Of a stretch of 9,193 bases of DNA, positions 1 to 5,723 are shown piece by piece (positions within the stretch are counted from its first letter, which is position 1; each line of letters opens with the position of its first letter). Source of the DNA: Verrucomicrobiota bacterium. GTDB taxonomy: Bacteria; Verrucomicrobiota; Verrucomicrobiia; Chthoniobacterales; UBA10450. The notes under the pieces were generated by a model. It did no database searches. It was not told the DNA's origin and saw only the letters and a list, made by a program, of their open reading frames with translations. The stretch lies in the NCBI GenBank assembly GCA_003218345.1, contig QHNF01000110.1, positions 488 through 9,680 on the forward strand, given 5' to 3'. Position numbers and translations under genes: made by a program.

Positions 1-355
1 TTCCTCCCACACCGGTGGCTGCGCCCTGAAAGGGTTCGATCGCGCTTGGATGATTGTGGCTCTCGATCTTGAAAGCTATCGCCCAGCCGTCGCCGATATC
101 GACAACACCGGCGTTTTCTTCGCCGGCTTTCACCAAAACGTTCGGACCGGTCGTTGGAAATTTTTTCAGTTCTTTTCTCGAATTCTTGTAAGAGCAGTGC
201 TCACTCCACATGACTGAGAAAATGCCGAGCTCGGTAAAGTTCGGTTCGCGCCCGAGGATCTTCTTGATGCGCTCGAATTCCTCTGGTGTGAGTCCGTGTT
301 GTGCCACAACTTCCGGGGTTACCATCGGATCGACAGTAGGAGCCTGGCTGATCAT
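1..355 (-). CDS. purL: Phosphoribosylformylglycinamidine synthase II (PurL), N-terminal part
   Basis: PurL converts FGAR, ATP and an ammonia donor into FGAM in the fourth step of de novo purine synthesis, in the cytoplasm. About 118 N-terminal residues are visible; the rest lies beyond the left edge. The call rests on two family signatures. [12 protein letters not shown] at residues 49-60 carries the conserved active-site His53. [20 protein letters not shown] (residues 96-115) is the ATP/Mg-binding stretch. The N-terminus starts directly with the linker and the HGLTPEEF helix, as in the small bacterial PurL that works with PurQ and PurS, not the large fused enzyme. The start is ATG at 355-353: an in-frame TAA at 370-368 rules out any longer form, and no good Shine-Dalgarno precedes it. 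It is divergent from the gene at 536, with about 180 bases between them in which I see no clear promoter or riboswitch. Confidence 0.95.
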   Translation of the reverse strand, partial: MISQAPTVDPMVTPEVVAQHGLTPEEFERIKKILGREPNFTELGIFSVMWSEHCSYKNSRKELKKFPTTGPNVLVKAGEENAGVVDIGDGWAIAFKIESHNHPSAIEPFQGAATGVGG

Positions 356-522
356 CGGTACGTCACGTTAGCGAATCAATGGGCGTGCTCAATTGCGTAA
401 ATCGGAAATTAGTTCGAATAGCGGCGCCATGCGGCGGGTCAAACAGGAGACGGACGAGCGACAGTAAAGACGTCCGTCAAGCCCCCGAGCTACGAAGGTT
501 CGGGTAAACATTAACATAAACA

Positions 523-528
523 GGGAGG
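523..528 (+). promoter_or_regulatory. Shine-Dalgarno site selecting a GTG start at 536
   Basis: GGGAGG lies seven bases upstream of GTG 536. It is the best ribosome-binding sequence in this intergenic region. It supports the GTG start, which also places a good signal peptide at the very N-terminus. Confidence 0.7.
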
Positions 529-535
529 CATCATA

Positions 536-889
536 GTGAAGAGAATAATCATTGCTCTCGTCTGCGCGCTCGTTACGCCGTTTGCTTTTGCGCAAACCAG
601 CACGACAACGACTGAGCAAACGACAGCGACAGAACCAACAACCACAACAGAAACGACTACTACCACAACTTATACCGCCGGCACGGTAACCACCTATGAG
701 CCCGGCAAGACTGTAGTGGTCAGAAGCGATCAGGGACCTGTGAGTTTCGCTCTGGGGACAGCTGCACGAGTCGTTGACACTGCCGGCAAAGTAGTGACAG
801 CCCCGTTGCGAGCTGGTCAGAAGGTGCGCGTTTACTACACCGGACCTGAGGAGCGTCGGGTCGTCGAACGCGTTATCGTGGAAGATTAA
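536..889 (+). CDS. Small secreted Thr-rich protein of unknown function
   Basis: I do not recognise a named family. The 117-residue product opens with a clear Sec signal peptide: MKR, a hydrophobic core at about residues 4-18, and a likely cut after Ala19 (AFA). A low-complexity linker at about residues 21-53 is made mostly of Thr with scattered Glu. A compact C-terminal domain at about residues 54-117 is rich in Val and beta-branched residues (GKTVVVRSDQGPV, then GQKVRVYYTG and ERRVVERVIVED). This suggests a small beta-barrel or OB/SH3-like fold, but that is only inference. The Thr-rich stretch could be a flexible, possibly O-modified tether holding the domain away from the membrane. The gene looks monocistronic: it has its own strong Shine-Dalgarno and an intrinsic terminator about 20 bases after the stop. 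Confidence 0.8.
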   Translation: MKRIIIALVCALVTPFAFAQTSTTTTEQTTATEPTTTTETTTTTTYTAGTVTTYEPGKTVVVRSDQGPVSFALGTAARVVDTAGKVVTAPLRAGQKVRVYYTGPEERRVVERVIVED

Positions 890-910
890 GCGAACACAGT
901 TTGCAAAATT

Positions 911-948
911 AAAGCTGCAGGATCGCTTCTGATCCTGCAGCTTTTTTT
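911..948 (+). terminator. Rho-independent terminator after the Thr-rich protein gene
   Basis: A perfect 12-bp stem (913-924 with 931-942) has a six-base loop (GCTTCT). A run of seven T follows at 942-948, and an A tract on the 5' side can extend the pairing to 911. It starts 21 bases after the TAA at 887-889 and would end that transcript. The A-rich 5' side also gives a short U run on the other strand. Confidence 0.93.
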
Positions 949-1004
949 GCTGGTGCAAATTTCGGCTTCGCTCTGTATAGGAGCGTTCTGATAAACTGGA
1001 CGGC

Positions 1005-1509
1005 GTGGACCTTTCGACTTTGGCAAATGTGGCCACGGCATTAACGGTTTTGACAGCGGTCGCATTTGGTTTGCTTGAAACGCGCCGCGCGCGTCAGGAA
1101 CGCGCAGAACGCGCGGCGTTCGCCGCGGTTCAAGCAATTCTCACTCCAGAATGGATGAGGTCGATGATTATGGTGCACAATATCCGGACGGATCGACCGC
1201 ATCGGCGATCGAAGCGGATGCGCACATATTAGCTGCGGTGCAAGCGGTGGGGGTGATTCTCGAGGGGCTCGGGTATTCAGTTTATGCGCGCATTGTTCCT
1301 TTGCATGTGGTTAGCGACCTAATGGGTGGCACCGTTCGTTTGGCCTGGCGCAAAGTGCGGCCTTACGTCGAAGAAGAACGCCGTCGCAGCGGTTCACAGA
1401 AAACTTTGAATGGTTCCAATGGCTCGCTGCGCAATTGGAGCGATATTCACCAGGAAAGACCAATCTGGAGATCGGTGCCCATCAAGCCTATCAGGATTGG
1501 AAGCCGTAA
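1005..1509 (+). pseudogene. Doubly frameshifted membrane-anchored DUF4760-like protein
   Basis: Three reading frames join to make one sensible protein. From GTG 1005 the first frame gives a transmembrane helix (about residues 5-24, LANVATALTVLTAVAFGLLE), a basic stretch ending RRARQERAERAAF, and then LTPEWMRSMIMVHN. The product continues in a second frame from about 1181 (YPDGS, a helical segment ending LEGLGYSVYARIVPLHVVSD, then GGTVRLAWRKVRPYVEEERRR). It finishes in a third frame from 1399 with ENFEWFQWLAAQLERY and a TAA at 1507-1509. Both shifts equal loss of one base, near 1173-1187 and near 1396-1404 (an A4 run). Restoring two bases gives 169 codons including the stop. The order TM helix, PEWMR, LAWRKLRPYVE, WFQWLA matches what I recall of DUF4760-type proteins, of unknown function. 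The cause could be decay or sequencing/assembly error. The start is tentative, with a weak Shine-Dalgarno. Confidence 0.7.
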
Positions 1510-1547
1510 CAGTTGCGTTCCGTACGGACATCGCAGAACGTTGCACG

Positions 1548-2966
1548 ATGGCGTTTGATCTGAAGGAAATTATCGCCGCGCGACTGGGTGAAAACTATCA
1601 GCTGCACGAGCGGCATGTGAACCGCACGCTTGTGGCGGCGCAGCGAGTGATTGGATTCGATAAGGTCTATGCGCGAGCGGAAGGAGCATACCTCTATGAT
1701 ATGGATAACCAGCCGTATCTGGACTTTCTAAGCGGCTACAGCGTTTTCAACATCGGACGGAATCATCCTGTCGTGAAACAGGCGATTCGCGACGTGCTCG
1801 ATCTCGATTTGCCAAACATGGTTCAGATGGATTGCTCGCTGTTGAGCGGATTGCTCGCGGAAGCCCTTACAAAACGAACGCCGCCGCATCTGGATGCGGT
1901 TTTCTTTTGTAACTCCGGTACGGAAGCGATGGAGGGTGCGCTCAAGTTTGCCCGCGCTGCAACTGGCCGCAAACGCGCGGTGTCGCTGGCAAGCGCATTT
2001 CACGGGCTGAGTCTGGGTGCCTTGTCCTTGATGGGTTGCGAAAGTTTCACGGAAGGTTTTGGCCCGTTCATGCAAGGGTTTGATGCGCGTGTGCCGCTTG
2101 ATGATGTCGAGGCCTTGGATCGAGAATTGCATTCGCGCGATGTGGCGGCTCTCGTAATTGAAACGATTCAAGGAAAAGGCTGTCAAACATCTAGGACCGA
2201 TTTCTTTATTCGTGCGCAGGAGCTCTGTCGCAAATATGGAACTCTCTTGATTTCCGATGAAGTGCAGACCGGGCTTGGCCGCACGGGGAAGATGTTCGGA
2301 TTCCAGCATTGGGACCTTGAGCCGGACATTATCACGCTGGCGAAAACTTTGAGCGGCGGCTACGTGCCTTGTGCCGCCATCGTGACACGACGCGAGATTT
2401 ACCAGAAAACTTTTTCGCGCATGGACCGTTGTGTGGTCCACTCGACAACGTTTGGACGAAATAACCTTGCGATGGCTTGCGGGCTCGCCGCGCTGGAGAT
2501 CATCGATCAGGAAAATTTAATCGAAAACGCGGCCAAAATGGGTGCGCTGCTGATGGAAAAGATCGATGCATTGCGCGCGAAACATTCCTTTATCAAAGAG
2601 GTGCGAGGCAAAGGACTCATGGTCGGGATCGAATTTCATGAGCCGCAGGAGTTCAAACTCAAAATGGCGTGGAAGCTGTTGCACAAGATCGACAAAGTTC
2701 TCTTCGCGCAAATGATCGTGACTCAAATGCTGAGCAAGCATCGCATTCTTACACAAGTAGCGGGCCACGCCATGGACGTGATGAAGATCCTGCCGCCATT
2801 GATCATTGGGGAGCGCGAGATCGACATGTTCGTTAATGCGCTGGACGATGTGCTCACAGAGTGCCGCAAATTCCCGGGGCCAATGTGGGAGCTTGGAAAT
2901 AATTTCGTTAAAGCGGCGCTTGGCTCGCGTCGCGCATTGGAAACGCGCTCTACTGTTTCCGCTTAA
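1548..2966 (+). CDS. Class III PLP-dependent aminotransferase (acetylornithine/HpnO-like)
   Basis: This is a fold-type I, class III aminotransferase of 472 residues that transfers an omega-amino group through PLP. Visible active-site elements are the phosphate-binding NSGTEA loop (122-127), FHG (151-153) stacking on the cofactor, Glu205 in VIETIQGKG, Asp237 in SDEVQTGLGRTG, the Schiff-base Lys266 in LAKTLSGG, and HSTTFGRN (298-305). The N-terminus (RLGENYQLHERHVN) and the C-terminal block (HRILTQVAGHAMDVMKILPP) are distinctive. They resemble the subgroup containing the hopanoid-tail aminotransferase HpnO more than ArgD or GabT. No hopanoid gene is visible nearby, so the substrate stays open. 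ATG 1548 is chosen because homology begins at MAFDLKE. The same frame stays open upstream to 1410, but that part overlaps the end of the preceding gene and reads as noise. The Shine-Dalgarno is weak. Transaldolase follows after 96 bases. Confidence 0.9.
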   Translation: MAFDLKEIIAARLGENYQLHERHVNRTLVAAQRVIGFDKVYARAEGAYLYDMDNQPYLDFLSGYSVFNIGRNHPVVKQAIRDVLDLDLPNMVQMDCSLLSGLLAEALTKRTPPHLDAVFFCNSGTEAMEGALKFARAATGRKRAVSLASAFHGLSLGALSLMGCESFTEGFGPFMQGFDARVPLDDVEALDRELHSRDVAALVIETIQGKGCQTSRTDFFIRAQELCRKYGTLLISDEVQTGLGRTGKMFGFQHWDLEPDIITLAKTLSGGYVPCAAIVTRREIYQKTFSRMDRCVVHSTTFGRNNLAMACGLAALEIIDQENLIENAAKMGALLMEKIDALRAKHSFIKEVRGKGLMVGIEFHEPQEFKLKMAWKLLHKIDKVLFAQMIVTQMLSKHRILTQVAGHAMDVMKILPPLIIGEREIDMFVNALDDVLTECRKFPGPMWELGNNFVKAALGSRRALETRSTVSA

Positions 2967-3062
2967 ATTATCAGGTTTGCCATTGTCGATCTCAGTCTGC
3001 GCGCGTACGTTGAGACGGCCAACGGAGCGCGCGTTCGCGTTCAATTAAATGGAGGAAAAATT

Positions 3063-4052
3063 ATGACAACCGCAGTCGCTGAAGAGAAAAAAACGAAACT
3101 GAACCAGCTTGAGCAACTGAAGAAGTTCACAAAAATCGTGGCGGACACCGCGGACTTTGAATCGGTGAAGCAATTCAAACCGCAAGATGCGACGACGAAC
3201 CCAAGTTTAGTTTATGCCGCGACGCAAAAATCGGAGTACACGCATTTGCTCGACGAAGTGCTTACGGACCGCAAAAAGTCCGGCCTGAGCGGCGCGGCGC
3301 AGATTGAAGACATCTGCGATCATCTGCTGGTGCAATTTGGATGTGACATTTTGGAGATCGTTCCCGGTCGCGTTTCTACTGAAACCGACGCGCGTTTGTC
3401 GTTCGATTTCGAAGGCTCAATCAATAAAGCGCGACGGCTGGTGAAGCTTTACGAGGAGCGCAAAATTCCCCGCGAACGCGTGCTGATCAAAATTGCGTCG
3501 ACGTGGGAAGGGATTAACGCGGCGGAGCAACTGACCAAGGAGGAAATCCGATGCAATCTGACGCTGATGTTTTCGCTGCCGCAGGCGGTGCGCTGTGCGG
3601 AAGCGAAGGTGCAATTGATCTCGCCGTTTGTGGGCCGGATTTACGATTGGTACAAAAAAGAAAACAAGCACGACTATGCCGGGCCAGAAGATCCCGGCGT
3701 GCAATCCGTGACGGAGATCTACACCTATTACAAAAAGTTCGATATCAAGACCGAAGTGATGGGCGCGAGTTTTCGCAACGCCGGACAAATTCGCGAATTG
3801 GCCGGGTGCGATTGCCTGACCATCAGCCCCGAATTGATGAAAGAGCTTTCGGATTCGTTCGAGCTGATCGAACGCAAGCTCGATCCGGACAAAGCGAAGT
3901 CTGCAAAGATCGACAAGCTGGAACTGGACGAGAAAAAATTTCGATGGCTTTTAAATGAGAACGCGATGGCGACGGAAAAAACGGCTGAAGGAATTCGCAA
4001 GTTCGCGGCCGATGTCGTGAAACTCGAAAAGTTTGTCGCGGAAAAAGTGTAG
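3063..4052 (+). CDS. tal: Transaldolase
   Basis: Transaldolase moves a dihydroxyacetone unit from sedoheptulose 7-phosphate to glyceraldehyde 3-phosphate in the non-oxidative pentose phosphate pathway, in the cytoplasm. The 329-residue protein is of the classical TalB type. Visible residues are Asp28 in [10 protein letters not shown], the DATTNPSLV motif (42-50), Glu107 in [13 protein letters not shown], the Schiff-base Lys143 in [10 protein letters not shown], and the phosphate-site segment [12 protein letters not shown] (185-196). These correspond to Asp17, Glu96, Lys132 and the Ser176/Phe178 region of the E. coli enzyme. About eleven extra residues at the N-terminus account for the numbering offset. 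A strong GGAGG at 3051-3055 sits seven bases before the ATG. No terminator is evident before trmL, so the two may be cotranscribed. The C-terminal helices are Lys-rich but otherwise normal. Confidence 0.97.
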   Translation: MTTAVAEEKKTKLNQLEQLKKFTKIVADTADFESVKQFKPQDATTNPSLVYAATQKSEYTHLLDEVLTDRKKSGLSGAAQIEDICDHLLVQFGCDILEIVPGRVSTETDARLSFDFEGSINKARRLVKLYEERKIPRERVLIKIASTWEGINAAEQLTKEEIRCNLTLMFSLPQAVRCAEAKVQLISPFVGRIYDWYKKENKHDYAGPEDPGVQSVTEIYTYYKKFDIKTEVMGASFRNAGQIRELAGCDCLTISPELMKELSDSFELIERKLDPDKAKSAKIDKLELDEKKFRWLLNENAMATEKTAEGIRKFAADVVKLEKFVAEKV

Positions 4053-4139
4053 CCGCCGATCTCTTCCTTTACCTCTTTCTCTGCTTCTGCGCTCTGCAGT
4101 GAGAGTAAGAATAAGACTGAGCGGAAGAGGAAGAGTTGC

Positions 4140-4589
4140 ATGTTTAATGTTGTCCTGATTGAGCCGGAGATTCCGCCGAACACTGGCAACATTGGCCGGC
4201 TTTGCCTCGCTACGCGATCTACCTTGCACCTGGTCAAGCCGCTTGGGTTTTCGCTCGATGATCGGCAATTGCGGCGGGCAGGCCTCGATTATTGGGATGA
4301 AGTTGATGTGCGCCTCTGGGACTCCTTCGATGCCTTGCGGCGCGCGCAACAGTCAAAGGCCCGTTACTTTTTTCTGACAACAAAAAGCAAACGCCCTTTC
4401 TACGAAGTGAAGTTTCAGCCAGAAGATTTCCTCGTCTTCGGTCGCGAAACGAAAGGACTCCCGAAGGATTTGCTCGCCGCCAATATGGACAACTGCATCA
4501 CTATCCCAATGCACGGCACGCGCAGCCTGAACCTTGCCACCGCAGTTGCAATTGTGCTGTTCGAGGCAGTGCGCCAACAACAGCGTTGA
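4140..4589 (+). CDS. trmL: tRNA (cytidine/uridine-34-2'-O)-methyltransferase TrmL
   Basis: TrmL is a small SPOUT methyltransferase that uses S-adenosylmethionine to 2'-O-methylate the wobble base of certain leucine tRNAs. At 149 residues it is a minimal SPOUT domain of the usual TrmL length, with no N-terminal RNA-binding extension. The three motifs are present: PEIPPNTGNIGRL (residues 9-21) contains the catalytic-type Arg20, FGRETKGLP (100-108) is the second, and the C-terminal knot IPMHGTRSLNLATAVAIVL is the third. A purine-rich GGAAGAGGAAGAG at 4123-4135 serves as Shine-Dalgarno for ATG 4140. The gene lies 87 bases after transaldolase. Those bases are strongly pyrimidine-rich, then purine-rich, and can partly pair with each other over the ribosome-binding site. 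Confidence 0.95.
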   Translation: MFNVVLIEPEIPPNTGNIGRLCLATRSTLHLVKPLGFSLDDRQLRRAGLDYWDEVDVRLWDSFDALRRAQQSKARYFFLTTKSKRPFYEVKFQPEDFLVFGRETKGLPKDLLAANMDNCITIPMHGTRSLNLATAVAIVLFEAVRQQQR

Positions 4590-4645
4590 TCAAAAACATC
4601 GCAACGCGTCGGAAGTCATCGCAGTTAAATTAGCGAAGGACAATA

Positions 4646-4650
4646 GAGGA
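4646..4650 (+). promoter_or_regulatory. Shine-Dalgarno site selecting ATG 4657
   Basis: GAGGA lies six bases upstream of ATG 4657. It settles the start in favour of this ATG, which begins a signal peptide. The in-frame ATG at 4534 lies inside trmL and would add 41 residues of non-homologous sequence. Confidence 0.7.
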
Positions 4651-4656
4651 AACATC

Positions 4657-5403
4657 ATGAAACGTATTGTGTTTTTAACATGTATCGGAAGCGTCGCGCT
4701 AGCTCTGACGGCTTCGGGTGCTCCAAAGGACAGACCAGGCAGCAAGTCAGCAAAGGCGAGGAGCGCGCCCAGCGCGCATACGGTCTCAGCAAGAGGTGGA
4801 AGCCACGCCGCGCCGATGAGAACAGCGCGAAGTTTTCCTACTGCGAGGTCTCAGCGTGCCATCGCGGCGTCACCACGAGAGAGGTTTAGTTCAGTCTCGC
4901 GAGCACGGACTCTGCGGAGCAGCCGCTTGGAAGCTGCAAGAGTGCATAACACGCGAACTGCCATAGCCGCTCGGAACCGCGCCGCTATTAATCGCGAGAG
5001 AAGTCTCGCTCGGGCAAACACTCTGGGAACCAATCGCGTAGAGGCGGCAAGACTGCGTGGCGCGCAGACCGCGAACGCCAATGCAAGAATCGCCGGTCGC
5101 AACAACGTGGCGATTAATCGCGCAAGAAATGCTCGCATCGTCAACAATTGGCGTAGCGATCGTTTCCGGGGGCAAAGCTACGCTGCGTTTCGCGATTATC
5201 ACCGGCAATGGCATAACCGCACTTGGTGGAGAAATCACTACAGCCGCATCATCTTCGTGAGCGGCGGGTGGTGGTACTGGAATGCTGGTTACTGGTATCC
5301 GGCTTGGGGGTACGATCCGTACGCTTACTATCCGTATGACGGGCCCATTTACGGTTACAGTGATCTAACTCCCGACCAGGTTACCGTAAACGTGCAAACC
5401 TAA
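4657..5403 (+). CDS. Exported Arg-rich, aromatic-rich protein, cut short by TAA (paralogue A)
   Basis: The 248-residue product starts with a Sec signal peptide (MKRIVFLTCIGSVALALTAS, likely cut near residues 20-22). A highly basic, probably disordered Arg/Ala/Ser region follows at about residues 23-165 and contains an imperfect internal repeat. An aromatic-rich module at about residues 166-242 comes next (FRDYHRQWH, WWRNHY, GGWWYWNAGYWYPAWGYDP, YDGPIYGYSDLTPDQV). The same module recurs in the gene at 5724. There it runs straight into a peptidoglycan-binding domain; here the TAA at 5401-5403 falls four residues after PDQV-TVNV, and the matching domain continues in frame behind it. The protein as encoded would be exported but lack its wall-binding end. 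The polybasic linker could bind anionic polymers or DNA, though that is only inference. Causes could be true nonsense decay, a base-call error or stop readthrough. Confidence 0.85.
   Translation: MKRIVFLTCIGSVALALTASGAPKDRPGSKSAKARSAPSAHTVSARGGSHAAPMRTARSFPTARSQRAIAASPRERFSSVSRARTLRSSRLEAARVHNTRTAIAARNRAAINRERSLARANTLGTNRVEAARLRGAQTANANARIAGRNNVAINRARNARIVNNWRSDRFRGQSYAAFRDYHRQWHNRTWWRNHYSRIIFVSGGWWYWNAGYWYPAWGYDPYAYYPYDGPIYGYSDLTPDQVTVNVQT
4924..5131 (+). repeat. Imperfect internal repeat in the basic linker of paralogue A
   Basis: Two related protein segments lie within this span. One covers residues 90-115 (RLEAARVHNTRTAIAARNR, then AAINRER). The other covers residues 127-157 (RVEAARLRGAQTANANARIA, then GRNNVAINRAR). 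They share R-[LV]-EAAR at the start and AINR near the end, with about five residues inserted in the second copy. This looks like an old duplication within a disordered region. Confidence 0.6.
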
Positions 5404-5553
5404 TTGCAAGCTGATGGCTATTACGCCGGCCCGATCGATGGGATACTCGGATCGCAGACGCGGAGGGCGCTGGCGGCTTTTCAAGCTGACCATGGCCTGG
5501 CAGTTACTTCGGCAGTCGATAGCCTAACACTTGCGACGCTGGGTTTAACATAA
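5404..5553 (+). pseudogene. Orphaned peptidoglycan-binding domain, C-terminal remnant of paralogue A
   Basis: Directly after the TAA at 5401-5403 and in the same frame, 49 codons encode a recognisable PG_binding_1 domain: LQADGYYAGPIDGILGSQTR, then RALAAFQADHGL, ending TLATLGLT before a TAA at 5551-5553. It matches the consensus LxxxGYYxGxxDGxxGxxTRxAxxxFQxxxGL. It also aligns without gaps to the C-terminus of the protein at 5724 (LQQQGYYHGEVDGLLGPQTR). Read through, the gene would be 298 residues, close to the 301 of its paralogue. No Shine-Dalgarno precedes the fragment. The only in-frame start candidate near it is the TTG at 5404, touching the stop codon, so reinitiation is conceivable but unsupported. 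A terminator sits 20 bases after the second stop. Confidence 0.85.
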
Positions 5554-5573
5554 GATCAGCAGTCATATCTGGG

Positions 5574-5610
5574 AACCGCGCGATGAGCTCCATCGTGCGG
5601 TTTCTTTGTT
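5574..5610 (+). terminator. Intrinsic terminator after paralogue A
   Basis: A 12-bp stem (5574-5585 with 5591-5602, one G-T pair) has a five-base loop (AGCTC) and runs into TTTCTTTGTT. It lies downstream of the second stop (5553), not the first (5403), which fits the transcription unit having been built for the full-length protein. Confidence 0.8.
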
Positions 5611-5723
5611 ATGGACCGGATGGCGCAAAAACTTACAACGGCGCATGAGGCATCCGAAATTGCTGCCAGAACGTTGAATAGATAGGAATCTCAAAAGGTC
5701 TAAGAACCCAAAGGAAAAAACTT

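Noticed and set aside
429..467. 12-codon ORF (MRRVKQETDERQ) upstream of the Thr-rich gene, considered as a leader peptide
   Set aside because: It has no Shine-Dalgarno, no run of regulatory codons and no attenuator hairpin before the gene at 536.
389..1036. 215-codon minus-strand open frame across the purL/Thr-rich intergenic region
   Set aside because: It is the complement of the Thr-codon repeats and of the terminator hairpin. It gives a Cys/Arg/Gly-rich product with no domain, and it conflicts with the signal-peptide gene at 536.
1151..1558. Independent 135-residue gene starting at ATG 1151
   Set aside because: Its first ten codons and its tail after about 1398 read as noise, while the neighbouring frames supply the missing conserved ends. 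It is the middle part of a frameshifted gene.
1728..2441. 237-codon minus-strand open frame
   Set aside because: It lies wholly inside the aminotransferase, whose active-site motifs are all in the plus frame. The product shows no recognisable domain.
2967..3062. GCGCGCGT-type alternating repeats between the aminotransferase and transaldolase, considered as a regulatory structure
   Set aside because: They are short, GC-rich and without a stable, clearly placed stem. Only the GGAGG ribosome-binding site is supported here.
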